DNA of 64,000 nucleotides, taken from contig NZ_CP015749.1 in the NCBI RefSeq assembly GCF_001742145.1, positions 1,240,001-1,304,000 of the forward strand, given 5' to 3'. A program made the position numbers and the translations under genes. Of this stretch, positions 48,121 through 58,961 are shown piece after piece. Origin of the DNA: Pectobacterium parmentieri (GTDB lineage: Bacteria; Pseudomonadota; Gammaproteobacteria; Enterobacterales; Enterobacteriaceae). A model generated the notes under the pieces. It did no database searches. It saw only the letters and a program-made list of their open reading frames with translations, and was not told where the DNA came from. Positions within the stretch are counted from its first letter, which is position 1. Each line of letters starts with the position of its first letter.

Positions 48121-48261
48121 TAACCCCGTTATATTTCAAGCTACATGAACGTTGGCCGCGCTACTCGGTCCACTGGCGTGAGCCTTGCCCTAAAGGGCCA
48201 ACGCTTTGCGTGGTTCAAAACGTTAACGTGTTGTCCTGAAACTAGAATTATTTAGGGTATA
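48121..48261. repeat. Palindromic intergenic repeat, copy 4 (141 bp)
   Basis: Left end CCCCGTTATATTTCAAGCTA and right end AAACTAGAATTATTTAGGGT are inverted repeats. The interior has GGGCCAACGCTTTGCGTGGT and AACGTTAACGTGTTGTCCTG, the same module as the right half of copy 1. It lies directly upstream of the aer gene start. Confidence 0.8.
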
Positions 48262-48635
48262 AACGTGATGTTTTTAGATCCATTGGTTAGCAGTAAAGCG
48301 TTTAATGAACTTGAATTAACTCATGCTGTTCACTTAAATCCGCGTATCTCGGTGCTTAAACGATCGGCATTACTTTAATTAACGGCAATGTTCACGAAAT
48401 AATTAGCGCGAATACTTATATATTATTACTGATTTCTAGTGTTATTTTTTCTTAATGAAACTAGTTATCTGGCTAGACCCGCAGCAACGTTCATGCCGAT
48501 GACCAAAAAGCATTCATTTGTTAAGTATATTATGACTCTGCGAATTTGCACTGTGGGCAACGCAGGTTAAATCGTGGAAAAATGATGGAGATAAAGACGT
48601 TGGATGCCCAGAGGTGAGCGCCCGTGAAAATGAGA
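48262..48635. other. Intergenic region between the aer gene and its deleted copy
   Basis: About 370 bases of AT-rich sequence with no gene that I can support. It should hold the promoter of the aer gene beyond the repeat; I found no good sigma-28 promoter (TAAA-N15-GCCGATAA). Confidence 0.5.
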
Positions 48636-48818
48636 TTATCGGGAAAGGCTGAAGACAGAAGTTGTCTGTACCATTAATTCATCCATGCTATAGCCGCTGA
48701 CATCAATAAAGTCTTTGTTTGCGTAGGCCATGTGGCTTTCTGATGTAGTGGCTGGTATCAGTCTGGTTTTTTCAGACAAGGGGAGTTGATGGTTGGTTAC
48801 AAGGGTGTTATTACGCAC
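48636..48818 (-). pseudogene. Internally deleted second Aer-type receptor gene
   Basis: The 60-codon reading has the N-terminus of a PAS-type receptor (LPLSEKTRLIPATTSESHMA, YANKDFIDVSGYSMDELM), closely similar to the intact receptor upstream ([38 protein letters not shown]). It then jumps to TSVFSLSR and stops, which corresponds to the last residues of the intact protein (AVSVFSIPR). A deletion of about 450 codons has joined the two ends. It starts with GTG. This is the relic of a tandem receptor pair. Confidence 0.75.
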
Positions 48819-48919
48819 AACACAGCCCTTGATATGCTGTGTTCGAATACTGATATGATCGACAGATAGATACCGAACAGATTTTTACAAATAGTTAACG
48901 GGATGCTTAATATTCGCTA

Positions 48920-51511
48920 ATGATTAAAAAATACGCACTTCCAATGGCGTTCCTGCTTGTCATTTTGCTATTGGTTTCCTGGCGGGCGATGCCGCAGTGG
49001 CTGCCGGGCCTAGCCAAAATTTGGCTACCGACGAACATGTCTTTGGCTGTAAAAGATACGTTGGGTTGGCAGAACCGCGGGTTACATAGCGAAGGTTTCA
49101 GCATTCAGGCGGGAGAGTGCGCGCTGCTTGATGTGCAGAATGTCACGTTGCGTTGGCATCGCTGGCAATGGCATGCCGATGTTGATGCCGTGACGTTAAA
49201 CAGCGACTGTCTGCAATATGTGCCAGCGAGCAGCGACACGGAGTCTCCCGCGCAGTTGGCGCAGTGGCAAGCGCGGCTGCCTGCTGCCGTTATTCAAGTG
49301 AAGAAATTTACGCTACAACCCTGGCAGGATTATGCCGGACAGGTGCGGTTCAGTAGTGATGGTAAACAGCAACAAACGCTCGATTATCAGGGCGATCAGT
49401 TGGCGTTTAGGGCAGAACTGAATGATAAGCGCCTGACTCTACATGAAAGCATGCTCGCGACACCCGCGGGGTTCGTGCGTCTGCAAGTCAGCGGTGATAT
49501 AGAATTAGCCGATACGTTGGGTGCGACGCCAGTGCAGGGGCGTCTCTCTGGGAAACTTGATTCAGGGCAGACGCCGGATCCACTTTCCCTCCTGCTGAAT
49601 TGGCATAATCAGCAAGGCGAATTGGTGCTGAATGCCGCACATGATGAGGTGCCGCTGATATCGCTACCGTGGCAACTGGCGGATGACGTCATTCAGGTTA
49701 CTAACGGCATCTGGCGCTGGCCTTATGCGGATCAGCCGCTCTCCGGGCAAGTGGCAATGACATTGCAGCACTGGCGGCAAGGGCTGGATGCCACCATGAT
49801 TAACGCGCGTTTGAATATGCTGACGCAAGGGCATAACGGCAAGGCTAACGCCGTGTTGGTTCTCGGGCCGGGTAATATTGGCCTGCTTAACAGCGACTTG
49901 CGCTTTCAGCTTACCGGACAGGCTAACTTACCGGCGCTCTCCCTGACGGCGACATTGCCAGGCGTTTTGCAAGGTTCCATTCTCAACCCCGAACTCTCTC
50001 TTTTACCGGGCGCGCTGCTGCGTGCCTGGGGGACGCCCGCGCCGCAGATTTATCTGGAGGAAGCGCGTTGGCCGCTAGCGGGCGTTCGGGTGAGTGCGAC
50101 CGGCGTGAATGGGCGGCTACAGGCGATTGTGAAGGCGCGGGAAGCATACTGGGGGCACTTTAATCTACACCTTGATGGTCAGGCGCAGGATTTCTGGCCG
50201 GATCAAGGGCAGTGGCAATGGCGATATTGGGGCAATGGTCGCCTGCCACCGCTGAAAGGGCAATGGGATGTGGCTGGGCGAGGGCGCTGGCAGGATACCC
50301 TGATAGAAGTGAGCCAACTGTCGAGTGGGTTAGACCAGTTGGGTTATGGCATGGTAACGGTATTCCAGCCTCGCCTGACGATTACTGAACCGATCCGTTG
50401 GCAGCGTGCCCGTTCAGGTGAACATTTTCAAGGTGCGCTGCAACTAGCCTCCGAGCGAGCGCACTTTAGCAACGGCGGCTATTTGCCGCCTTCATTATTA
50501 ACGTTGGCAATGCAGGGGCACAGCCCGAATGATTTTCAGCTACAAGGGCAGCTTCAGGCTGAAGAGATCGGGCCAGTCAAGCTGCGTGGGCGTTGGGATG
50601 GGGAACGGCTACGCGGTGGTGCGTGGTGGCCAACGCAGCCGCTTAAGGTGTTTCAACCTCTGCTTTCCCCGTTGCTGAAAATGAATATCCGTGCCGGACA
50701 GTTTTACGCTCAGGCGGCATTTTCCGCCGCGCGTAAAGAAGGGTTCAGCGCTGGCGGACACTGGGTAGTGAAAAATGGTGGGCTGTGGCTACAGGATGGT
50801 GAAGTCAGCGGGGTAAATTTCGTCCTGCCTTACCGCCTGAAAGATCAGCGCTGGCAATTGGGTGTCAGGCAACCGGTCACGCTGCGAATTGACGTGCTGG
50901 ATAACCTGTTTAGGATGAGCAATATCCGTGTCGATCTACAGGGGTTTTATCCGTACAGTGAACGACGGCCGCTGGTGATGTCTCAGGCTGATATGGATGT
51001 ATTGAATGGGCATGTCGGCCTCTCCACGCTACGCTGGCCGCAGCGGGAACCCGCGTTGTTCACCGTTAAGCGTGTCGATCTCAGCGAACTGACGACGGTG
51101 CTGAAGCAAAAGCAGTTTGCGCTGTCCGGCCGCGTGAGCGGCACGCTACCGCTGAATTTCAACCACCCGACTATGTTGATTGAACGCGGGCGTATTACCA
51201 ACGATGGCTTCCTGACGCTGCGTCTGGACAATCAGTTGGCAGATGAGCTAGCGAGTAAGAACTTGGCGGGAGGTGCGGCGATTGGCTGGCTGCGCTATCT
51301 GGAGATCGGACGTTCCTATGCCACACTTGACCTGAACAATCAGGGTGATCTGACATTAACGTCGCAGGTGCAGGGGAAAAACCCGCAGCTTAGCGCGAAA
51401 CGACAGGTCATTCTTAACTATCGCCATCAGGAGAATATCTTCCAGCTCTGGCGCAGCCTGCGCTTTGGCGATAACTTGCTGGATACGCTGGAACAGCAGG
51501 CGAATGAATAA
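48920..51511 (+). CDS. ydbH: YdbH, AsmA-like envelope lipid-transport protein
   Basis: An 863-residue protein (879 in E. coli) with an N-terminal membrane anchor (YALPMAFLLVILLLVSWRAM) and a long beta-rich periplasmic body typical of the AsmA-like/TamB-like group. These proteins form bridges for phospholipid transport to the outer membrane, where YdbH works with TamB and YhdP and with the partner YnbE. The C-terminal block is GGAAIGWLRYLEIGRSYATLD. It is followed 15 bases later by ynbE. Confidence 0.94.
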   Translation: MIKKYALPMAFLLVILLLVSWRAMPQWLPGLAKIWLPTNMSLAVKDTLGWQNRGLHSEGFSIQAGECALLDVQNVTLRWHRWQWHADVDAVTLNSDCLQYVPASSDTESPAQLAQWQARLPAAVIQVKKFTLQPWQDYAGQVRFSSDGKQQQTLDYQGDQLAFRAELNDKRLTLHESMLATPAGFVRLQVSGDIELADTLGATPVQGRLSGKLDSGQTPDPLSLLLNWHNQQGELVLNAAHDEVPLISLPWQLADDVIQVTNGIWRWPYADQPLSGQVAMTLQHWRQGLDATMINARLNMLTQGHNGKANAVLVLGPGNIGLLNSDLRFQLTGQANLPALSLTATLPGVLQGSILNPELSLLPGALLRAWGTPAPQIYLEEARWPLAGVRVSATGVNGRLQAIVKAREAYWGHFNLHLDGQAQDFWPDQGQWQWRYWGNGRLPPLKGQWDVAGRGRWQDTLIEVSQLSSGLDQLGYGMVTVFQPRLTITEPIRWQRARSGEHFQGALQLASERAHFSNGGYLPPSLLTLAMQGHSPNDFQLQGQLQAEEIGPVKLRGRWDGERLRGGAWWPTQPLKVFQPLLSPLLKMNIRAGQFYAQAAFSAARKEGFSAGGHWVVKNGGLWLQDGEVSGVNFVLPYRLKDQRWQLGVRQPVTLRIDVLDNLFRMSNIRVDLQGFYPYSERRPLVMSQADMDVLNGHVGLSTLRWPQREPALFTVKRVDLSELTTVLKQKQFALSGRVSGTLPLNFNHPTMLIERGRITNDGFLTLRLDNQLADELASKNLAGGAAIGWLRYLEIGRSYATLDLNNQGDLTLTSQVQGKNPQLSAKRQVILNYRHQENIFQLWRSLRFGDNLLDTLEQQANE

Positions 51512-51526
51512 ACTCAAGGCAAAACA

Positions 51527-51757
51527 ATGAATAAAAGCGAAATAATGCTGATGTGTTGCACGGCGGCTTTCCTGACGGGATGTGTGCCGCGTATTGAAGT
51601 CGCCGCCCCGAAAGAGCCGATCACTATCAATATGAATGTGAAGATTGAGCATGAGATTCACATCAAAGCGGATAAAAACGCGACGCAACTGCTGGAACGT
51701 TCGGACAATGCTGCAGGTGATGAAATAAAGAAAAGCGCGCCGGAGGGCGCGCAATAA
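51527..51757 (+). CDS. ynbE: YnbE outer-membrane lipoprotein
   Basis: A 76-residue lipoprotein (61 in E. coli). The lipobox is FLTGC, and the conserved core PRIEVAAPKEPITINMNVKI is almost identical to E. coli YnbE, which joins YdbH to the outer membrane. A longer C-terminal tail is present. AAGG precedes the start. No ydbL gene follows, unlike E. coli. Confidence 0.93.
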   Translation: MNKSEIMLMCCTAAFLTGCVPRIEVAAPKEPITINMNVKIEHEIHIKADKNATQLLERSDNAAGDEIKKSAPEGAQ

Positions 51758-51805
51758 TTAAGCCAATTAAAGCAATATAATGGCAAGGGTAGTAACGATG
51801 ATTCT

Positions 51806-52471
<666 letters not shown>

Positions 52472-52717
52472 TTATGCGGTGCTTTGGAAAGTGAAAAGTG
52501 CAAATATTCGAGGTCTTTATTCGATTTTCTTGAATAAGACAGTCTTGCCTTACACAAGACCAGGTGGTGCCATTAGAGCCAGCTATGACAATGTGCTACT
52601 ATCCACGGCTTAAAAATCCGTACCTTAAAATCAGGTTAGGCTCAATCGAGCCAGATTCGGCGGCGAGTATCGTCCCGGCAGAGAAAAGAATTAGAGAAAC
52701 GATTAAGGAAGAGCAAC

Positions 52718-55700
52718 GTGAAATCACCTCTCAGTGCATTATCTACGCAGTTAAGTGAGCTAATGCTTCGCGATCGGCAACGTTTGCGCCGTCGTTTGCA
52801 GGGCGCAGCGAAGGTCAGCAGCCCGCAGGCTCAGGCCGCGATCGCTCAGGAAATTGAGGGGGAAATTGTTGCGGCGCGCCAGAAAGTCGAGAATCGGCGG
52901 GCAAGCTGCCCGACAATTCACTACCCTGAGCAGTTGCCCGTTAGTCAGAAAAAAGACGAGATACTGGAGGCGCTGCGTCATCATCAGGTGATTATTGTCG
53001 CAGGTGAAACGGGTTCGGGTAAGACCACGCAGTTGCCGAAAATCTGTCTCGAACTGGGGCGTGGCGTGCATGGTCTGATTGGCCACACGCAGCCACGCCG
53101 TCTGGCTGCGAGAACCGTCGCCGACCGTATTGCCGCAGAGTTGGAAACGCCGCTGGGTGGCAGCGTCGGGTATAAAGTCCGTTTTAACGATCAGGTCGGT
53201 GACAATACGCTGGTCAAACTGATGACCGACGGTATCCTACTGGCGGAAATTCAGCAGGATCGCCTGTTGATGCAATATGACACGCTGATCATCGATGAAG
53301 CGCATGAACGCAGCCTGAATATCGATTTTATCATGGGCTATTTGCGCCAACTACTGCCAAAACGCCCTGATTTAAAAGTGATTATCACATCGGCTACCAT
53401 CGATCCGCAGCGCTTCTCGCGCCATTTTAATCATGCGCCAATCATTGAAGTCTCGGGCAGGACGTATCCGGTGGATGTGCGTTACCGTCCCGTGGTGGAA
53501 GACGCTGATGACAGCGAGCGCGATCAGCTACAGGCGATTTTTGATGCCGTTGATGAACTGACACGCGAAGGGCCGGGTGACATACTGGTCTTCATGAGCG
53601 GCGAACGTGAAATCCGCGATACGGCAGAGGCGTTGACCCGCCTGGATTTGCCGCATACCGAAATTTTACCGCTGTATGCACGTTTGTCGAATCAGGAACA
53701 AAACCGTGTCTTTCAGTCACATCATGGTCGCCGCATCGTGCTGGCGACCAACGTGGCGGAAACGTCACTTACCGTGCCGGGCATTCGCTATGTGATCGAT
53801 CCAGGTACTGCGCGTATCAGCCGCTATAGCTTCCGCACCAAGGTACAACGGCTACCGATTGAACCGGTCTCGCAGGCGTCGGCGAATCAGCGTAAAGGGC
53901 GCTGTGGCCGTGTTGCCGCTGGGGTGTGTATTCGCCTCTATTCCGAGCAGGATTTTCTCTCTCGACCTGAATTTACCGACCCTGAAATTCTTCGCACCAA
54001 TCTGGCTTCCGTCATTCTGCAAATGACGTCGCTGGGGTTAGGGGATATCGCCGCGTTCCCGTTTGTTGAAGCGCCAGATAAGCGCAACATTCAGGACGGC
54101 GTGCGCTTGCTGGAGGAACTGGGGGCGATTCATCTGGCGGAGAACGGGCATTACCATCTAACGCCACAAGGGCAACAGTTGGCGCAATTACCGATTGACC
54201 CACGTTTGGCGCGTATGGTGCTGGAAGCGCGTAAAATGGGCTGTGTGCGTGAGGTGATGGTAATTACTGCCGCGCTGTCGATTCAGGACCCGCGCGAAAG
54301 GCCGATGGATAAGAAGCAGGCGTCAGATGAAAAACACCGTCGCTTTGCCGATAAAGACTCTGATTTTCTGGCCTTCGTCAATCTGTGGGACTATCTGCGT
54401 GAGCAGCAGAAAGCGCTGTCTTCCAGCCAGTTCCGCCGTCAGTGTCGTACCGATTTTCTTAACTACTTGCGCGTTCGTGAATGGCAGGATATCTACACGC
54501 AACTGCGTCAGGTGGTGAAAGAGTTGGGGTTACCGGTCAACAGCGAACCGGCTGATTATCTGAGTATTCACTGCTCGCTGCTCACTGGCTTGTTGTCGCA
54601 TATCGGACAGAAAGACATTGAGAAACAAGAATTCAGCGGTGCGCGTAACGCCCGGTTTGCTATTTTTCCAGGCTCCGGGTTATTCAAAAAACCGCCTAAA
54701 TGGACGATGGTGGCTGAGCTGGTGGAGACCAGCCGCTTATGGGGGCGCATCGCCGCGCGCATTGAACCCGAGTGGATCGAACCGCTGGCTCCGCATCTGA
54801 TTAAACGGAGCTACAGCGATCCTCACTGGGAGAAAGCGCAGGGTACGGTGATGGCGCAGGAGAAGGTGACGCTCTTCGGGCTGCCGATTGTTGCGGCGCG
54901 TAAGGTGAACTACAGCTCAATCGATCCGACACTGGCGCGAGAGATGTTCATCCGCCATGCGCTGGTGGAAGGCGATTGGCAAACGCATCACGCTTTTTTC
55001 CGCGCCAACCTTAAGTTGCTGGCGGAGGTGGAGGATTTAGAGCATAAATCGCGCCGCCGCGACATTTTGGTGGACGATGAAACGCTGTTTGCGTTTTACG
55101 ATCGACGTTTGCCGCATGACGTTGTGTCGTCACGCCATTTTGACAAATGGTGGAAAGGTGCCAGCCGCGACAACGCCGACCTGCTTAATTTCGAAAAAAG
55201 CATGTTGATTAAAGACGGTGCGGAAAAGGTGAGTGCGCTGGATTACCCGAATTTCTGGCATCAGGACAACTTGAAATTACGCTTGTCCTATCAGTTTGAG
55301 CCGGGCACGGATGCGGATGGCGTAACGGTACACATTCCGCTGCCTATTCTCAATCAGGTTCGGGAAGAAGGCTTCGAGTGGCAAATTCCCGGCGTGCGTC
55401 GCGAACTGGCGATTGCGCTGATTAAATCGTTGCCTAAGCCGTTACGCCGTAACTTTGTTCCTGCGCCGAACTATGCAGAGGCCTTTCTGGCGCGTACCAC
55501 GCCTTTGGAGAAAGGGTTATTGGATGCGCTGGAGCGTGAACTTCGGCTGATGACGGGCGTCACGGTGCCGCGTGAGGCGTGGCAGTGGGATCAGGTTCCC
55601 GATCATCTGAAAATCACGTTCCGCGTTATTGATGAGAAAAATCGGACGCAGCGAGAAGGTAAAGAGCTGAGCGCGCTGAAAGATCAGCTCAAGGATAAAG

Positions 55701-56605
55701 TGCAACAAACGCTGTCATCCGTGGTGGATGACGGGCTGGAGCAGCGTGGCCTGCACGTCTGGAGCTTCGGCTCGCTGCCGGATTGTTATGAGCAGAAACG
55801 AGGCGGCTACTCGGTCAAAGCCTACCCTGCGTTGGTGGATGAAAAAGACAGCGTGGCGATCCGCCTGTTTGACACACCACACCAGCAGCAGCAGGTCATG
55901 CGACACGGATTGCGCCGTCTGTTGTTATTAAATATTCCTTCGCCGATCAAATACCTACACGAAAAACTGCCGAACAAGGCGAAACTCGGCCTCTATTTCA
56001 ACCCGTATGGTAAGGTGTTGGATCTCATCGATGACTGTATCGCCTGCGCGGTAGACAAACTTATTGAATCATCCGGCGGCCCAGTCTGGCAGGAAGACGC
56101 ATTCCAGCAGTTGCATGAAAAAGTACGTGCAGAGCTGAACGAGACGGTGGTGGATATCGCCAAACAGGTTGAGCAAATCTTGACGGCGGTGTTCGCCATC
56201 AACAAGCGTCTGAAAGGGCGTGTAGACATGGCAATGGCGCTGGCATTAAGTGATATCAAAAGCCAGTTGAGCGGTCTGGTGTTCCGTGGTTTTGTGACCC
56301 AGAACGGTTGGCAACGTCTGCCGGACGTGCTGCGTTATCTGCATGCGATAGAACGCCGTCTGGAGAAGCTGGCGCAGGATGTCCACCGTGACAGGGCGCA
56401 GATGCTGAAAGTTGAACAGGTTCAACAGGCATGGCAGCAGTGGTCGAATAAGTTGCCTACGGAACGACGTGACGATGACGACGTGAAGGCAGTACGCTGG
56501 ATGCTGGAAGAGCTGCGCGTCAGTTACTTTGCTCAACAGCTAGGGACACCGTTCCCGATCTCGGATAAGCGCGTATTGCAGGCGATGGAGCAGGTTGAAG
56601 GGTAA
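52718..56605 (+). CDS. hrpA: ATP-dependent RNA helicase HrpA
   Basis: A 1295-residue DEAH-box helicase (1300 in E. coli). Motif I is GETGSGKTTQ near residue 95, motif II DEAH in IIDEAHERSLNID near 195, motif III SAT, motif VI QRKGRCGRVAAG near 390; HA2 and OB-fold domains and the long C-terminal DUF3418 region follow. HrpA rescues stalled ribosomes and processes some mRNAs in E. coli. The start is a GTG at 52718 with AAGGAAGAG upstream. No frameshift was seen. Confidence 0.95.
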   Translation: MKSPLSALSTQLSELMLRDRQRLRRRLQGAAKVSSPQAQAAIAQEIEGEIVAARQKVENRRASCPTIHYPEQLPVSQKKDEILEALRHHQVIIVAGETGSGKTTQLPKICLELGRGVHGLIGHTQPRRLAARTVADRIAAELETPLGGSVGYKVRFNDQVGDNTLVKLMTDGILLAEIQQDRLLMQYDTLIIDEAHERSLNIDFIMGYLRQLLPKRPDLKVIITSATIDPQRFSRHFNHAPIIEVSGRTYPVDVRYRPVVEDADDSERDQLQAIFDAVDELTREGPGDILVFMSGEREIRDTAEALTRLDLPHTEILPLYARLSNQEQNRVFQSHHGRRIVLATNVAETSLTVPGIRYVIDPGTARISRYSFRTKVQRLPIEPVSQASANQRKGRCGRVAAGVCIRLYSEQDFLSRPEFTDPEILRTNLASVILQMTSLGLGDIAAFPFVEAPDKRNIQDGVRLLEELGAIHLAENGHYHLTPQGQQLAQLPIDPRLARMVLEARKMGCVREVMVITAALSIQDPRERPMDKKQASDEKHRRFADKDSDFLAFVNLWDYLREQQKALSSSQFRRQCRTDFLNYLRVREWQDIYTQLRQVVKELGLPVNSEPADYLSIHCSLLTGLLSHIGQKDIEKQEFSGARNARFAIFPGSGLFKKPPKWTMVAELVETSRLWGRIAARIEPEWIEPLAPHLIKRSYSDPHWEKAQGTVMAQEKVTLFGLPIVAARKVNYSSIDPTLAREMFIRHALVEGDWQTHHAFFRANLKLLAEVEDLEHKSRRRDILVDDETLFAFYDRRLPHDVVSSRHFDKWWKGASRDNADLLNFEKSMLIKDGAEKVSALDYPNFWHQDNLKLRLSYQFEPGTDADGVTVHIPLPILNQVREEGFEWQIPGVRRELAIALIKSLPKPLRRNFVPAPNYAEAFLARTTPLEKGLLDALERELRLMTGVTVPREAWQWDQVPDHLKITFRVIDEKNRTQREGKELSALKDQLKDKVQQTLSSVVDDGLEQRGLHVWSFGSLPDCYEQKRGGYSVKAYPALVDEKDSVAIRLFDTPHQQQQVMRHGLRRLLLLNIPSPIKYLHEKLPNKAKLGLYFNPYGKVLDLIDDCIACAVDKLIESSGGPVWQEDAFQQLHEKVRAELNETVVDIAKQVEQILTAVFAINKRLKGRVDMAMALALSDIKSQLSGLVFRGFVTQNGWQRLPDVLRYLHAIERRLEKLAQDVHRDRAQMLKVEQVQQAWQQWSNKLPTERRDDDDVKAVRWMLEELRVSYFAQQLGTPFPISDKRVLQAMEQVEG

Positions 56606-56681
56606 TCTCTCAGGGGCATAGGTCGGCGGCTCTGGCTGTCGACTGCCTGCGGTAATATCTTGCTTTGACGGTGGGGTGATG

Positions 56682-58460
56682 TTAATCCGACGTGCGTGAG
56701 GTGTACTCATCCATCCAGGTAATGAACGCTTCCGGTGAGATAGGTCGGGAAAAATAATAACCCTGAACTTCATCACAGCCAAAACGAGCCAAATGTTCGA
56801 GCGTTTCCTTATTCTCTACGCCTTCAGCCAGCACGATATAGTCTAGTTTGTGCAGCATATTGATAATAGATTGTACAATGACACGACTCTTACGGTCAGT
56901 TTTTATATCTTTAATCAGCGATTTATCCAGCTTTATCACCGTCGAGGGGATATTACGCAAGTAGCTTAAATTGCTATACCCCGTGCCGAAATCATCGAGA
57001 GCGATAGTAAACCCCATCTGCTTCAGCGTCTGGATGGTGGCAAGTGTCTCCGCGCTTTCAATGATTTTCTGCGTTTCAACACACTCGATGTCAATGTCCT
57101 GAGGCGTGAGGCCGTGACTGTCCAGAATGGCGACAAGACGTGGGATGAAGTCATTCTCGGAAAAATTTCTGGCAGAGACATTAATGGATACCGGGAAGTT
57201 TACCCCCTGCTGACGCCACTGTTTCACCTGGCTTGCCGCTTTTCGGGTAACCCAGTCAGTTAATGGGCGCATCAATGTCGTCCCTTCCGCCAGTGGAATA
57301 AACTGGTCGGGATAAATCTCACCCAGTTCGGGGTGACGCCAGCGAATCAGCGCTTCGGCACCAATAACGGTGTTGGTTTTAATACTCAACTTTGGCTGGT
57401 ACACCAAATAGAGACCTGGCTTATTATTCTGTACAACATCGGCTAACTCATTGAGCAAGGTAAACGCTATTTGCTGGGCTTGATCGGCCTCGGGTTCATA
57501 AGCGAACTGGCGGATATTTTGGGTGATGGAAGCGCGTAGGGCACTCATGGATTCACGCAAAATTCGTTGCGGATCGCTGGCCGGGATCTGGAATTCAGTG
57601 TACCCAACGAAAAATTCCAGTTTAAGCGGGATATGGCTGGAGATACTTTCATGGATCCGCTCTGCACAAGCATCAAGCTCTGCTAGAATTTGCGCTTTTT
57701 TATCTGCCTTCACCAGCAGAGCGAAACGACCAACCGCCGCACAATAAAGATTATCTGGTGAACTCAAACTGAGACGCAGGAAGATGCCGATATCTTTCAG
57801 CAGGCCTTCTACGGTCGGCATGCCTAATGCACACCCCATTTCATAGGCGTAAGAAATATCGATGGTATCAATCAGGATGAGCAGGTAGCGTTCGTGAATG
57901 TCGGTAATGTGGCTGATGTCGTCAATCAGATGTTGGCGGTTGGGTAACAGGGTTACGCCATCAATCAGGCCAATCGCGTTACGGTATTCGATTAAAACCA
58001 TCGCCACCGCGGCTAAGTCATGTAGTAAACGCAGTTGAACCTTACTGAAGGTCCGTGGAACGTAATCAATGACGCAGAATGTACCGATGGAATAGCCTTC
58101 TTTGGTCTTAAGCGGTACGCCAGCATAAAAACGGATAAAAGGCTTGCCCGTTACATAGGGGCTATCGTTAAAGCGGTTGTCCTGAATGGCATCGGGGCAG
58201 ACGAAGTGTTGACCTGTCTGTACAGTGAAATGATCAAAGGAACCGATTTTATCCATATCATCCAGAGGAAAATGGGTTTTCGCTTTAACATGCAGAGATT
58301 TAGTGCCAGTGAGCGTCACGAGCGCCGTCGGGGTTTCAAGCAGTTCGCAGGCCAGTTTCGTGAGTTTATGAAGAATATCATCTTGAGATGTATCGGATTT
58401 CTGTAATTCGTCGAGAGTCTGCATGCGTTTTTTTTCATCATGGCTCAAATGTTTTAACAT
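56682..58460 (-). CDS. GAF-GGDEF-EAL protein (probable c-di-GMP phosphodiesterase)
   Basis: A 592-residue soluble protein. An N-terminal GAF domain (about 15-165; ETPTALVTLTGTKSLHVKA, FYAGVPLKTKEGYSIGTFC) precedes a degenerate GGDEF domain (about 170-310) in which the catalytic motif reads AVGRF, so cyclase activity is unlikely. The C-terminal EAL domain (about 345-592) keeps GAEALIRW, NVSARNF, ECVET, DDFGTGYSNL and the Lys/Glu positions KLDKS and EGVE, so it may hydrolyse cyclic di-GMP. The ATG at 58460 has AGGAAGAG upstream. No membrane segment is seen, so the GAF domain would sense a cytoplasmic signal. Confidence 0.88.
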   Translation of the reverse strand: MLKHLSHDEKKRMQTLDELQKSDTSQDDILHKLTKLACELLETPTALVTLTGTKSLHVKAKTHFPLDDMDKIGSFDHFTVQTGQHFVCPDAIQDNRFNDSPYVTGKPFIRFYAGVPLKTKEGYSIGTFCVIDYVPRTFSKVQLRLLHDLAAVAMVLIEYRNAIGLIDGVTLLPNRQHLIDDISHITDIHERYLLILIDTIDISYAYEMGCALGMPTVEGLLKDIGIFLRLSLSSPDNLYCAAVGRFALLVKADKKAQILAELDACAERIHESISSHIPLKLEFFVGYTEFQIPASDPQRILRESMSALRASITQNIRQFAYEPEADQAQQIAFTLLNELADVVQNNKPGLYLVYQPKLSIKTNTVIGAEALIRWRHPELGEIYPDQFIPLAEGTTLMRPLTDWVTRKAASQVKQWRQQGVNFPVSINVSARNFSENDFIPRLVAILDSHGLTPQDIDIECVETQKIIESAETLATIQTLKQMGFTIALDDFGTGYSNLSYLRNIPSTVIKLDKSLIKDIKTDRKSRVIVQSIINMLHKLDYIVLAEGVENKETLEHLARFGCDEVQGYYFSRPISPEAFITWMDEYTSRTSD

Positions 58461-58961
58461 GTAGACTCTTCCTTTCCGCAATAATAATCGCGACGACATC
58501 AATTTAATTTAACGGCGACACAATAACATAGAGGTTAAAAGTTGAGGTAACTTATTATACCACTTTTACCTTTCAGTTAAGACCCTAAGGATCCGTTGAC
58601 TTAACCGGTGTTTTTGACGTTTAGCGTTCAGTATACATTCTTGCTGTTTTTCAATTGGTTGGTTGGGGATTGAGCGAGTTAACTGAGGAGGTGCTCTGCG
58701 AATAAATAATAATCTAATTATAAAAAAGACATTTTTCATGGGATAGAAATTGATCTTTGATAATTGTCACGTCTGTTGTGGATCGCGAAAATATGGATGA
58801 TATACCCGTCGTATTTCAAACCGTATGTGCCTTAGCTTTTCTTATTCACTCTGATAAGAATAGAACAGATATTTTTTTATACCATGAGGCCAGCGGGCAA
58901 TGACGGAGCCAAGCGGTGCGGTTTCCGCCTGACGGAGGGCAGTACGCTGTGGATGTTAGCG
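58461..58961. other. Intergenic region between the EAL gene and ydgD
   Basis: About 500 bases, AT-rich near the EAL gene promoter. It contains a decayed half copy of the palindromic repeat at 58801-58883. No gene is supported here. Confidence 0.5.
58801..58883. repeat. Decayed palindromic repeat, copy 5
   Basis: TATACCCGTCGTATTTCAAA resembles the left ends of the other copies, and TATACC recurs at 58878-58883. The interior has lost the usual modules and the right-end AACTCGAATTATTTAGGG motif, so this is a degenerate copy. Confidence 0.5.

Noticed and set aside
48262..48400. Sigma-28 promoter for the aer gene (TAAAGT and GCCGAT are visible on the minus strand near 48360-48375)
   Set aside because: The two elements are too close; the required spacer is missing.
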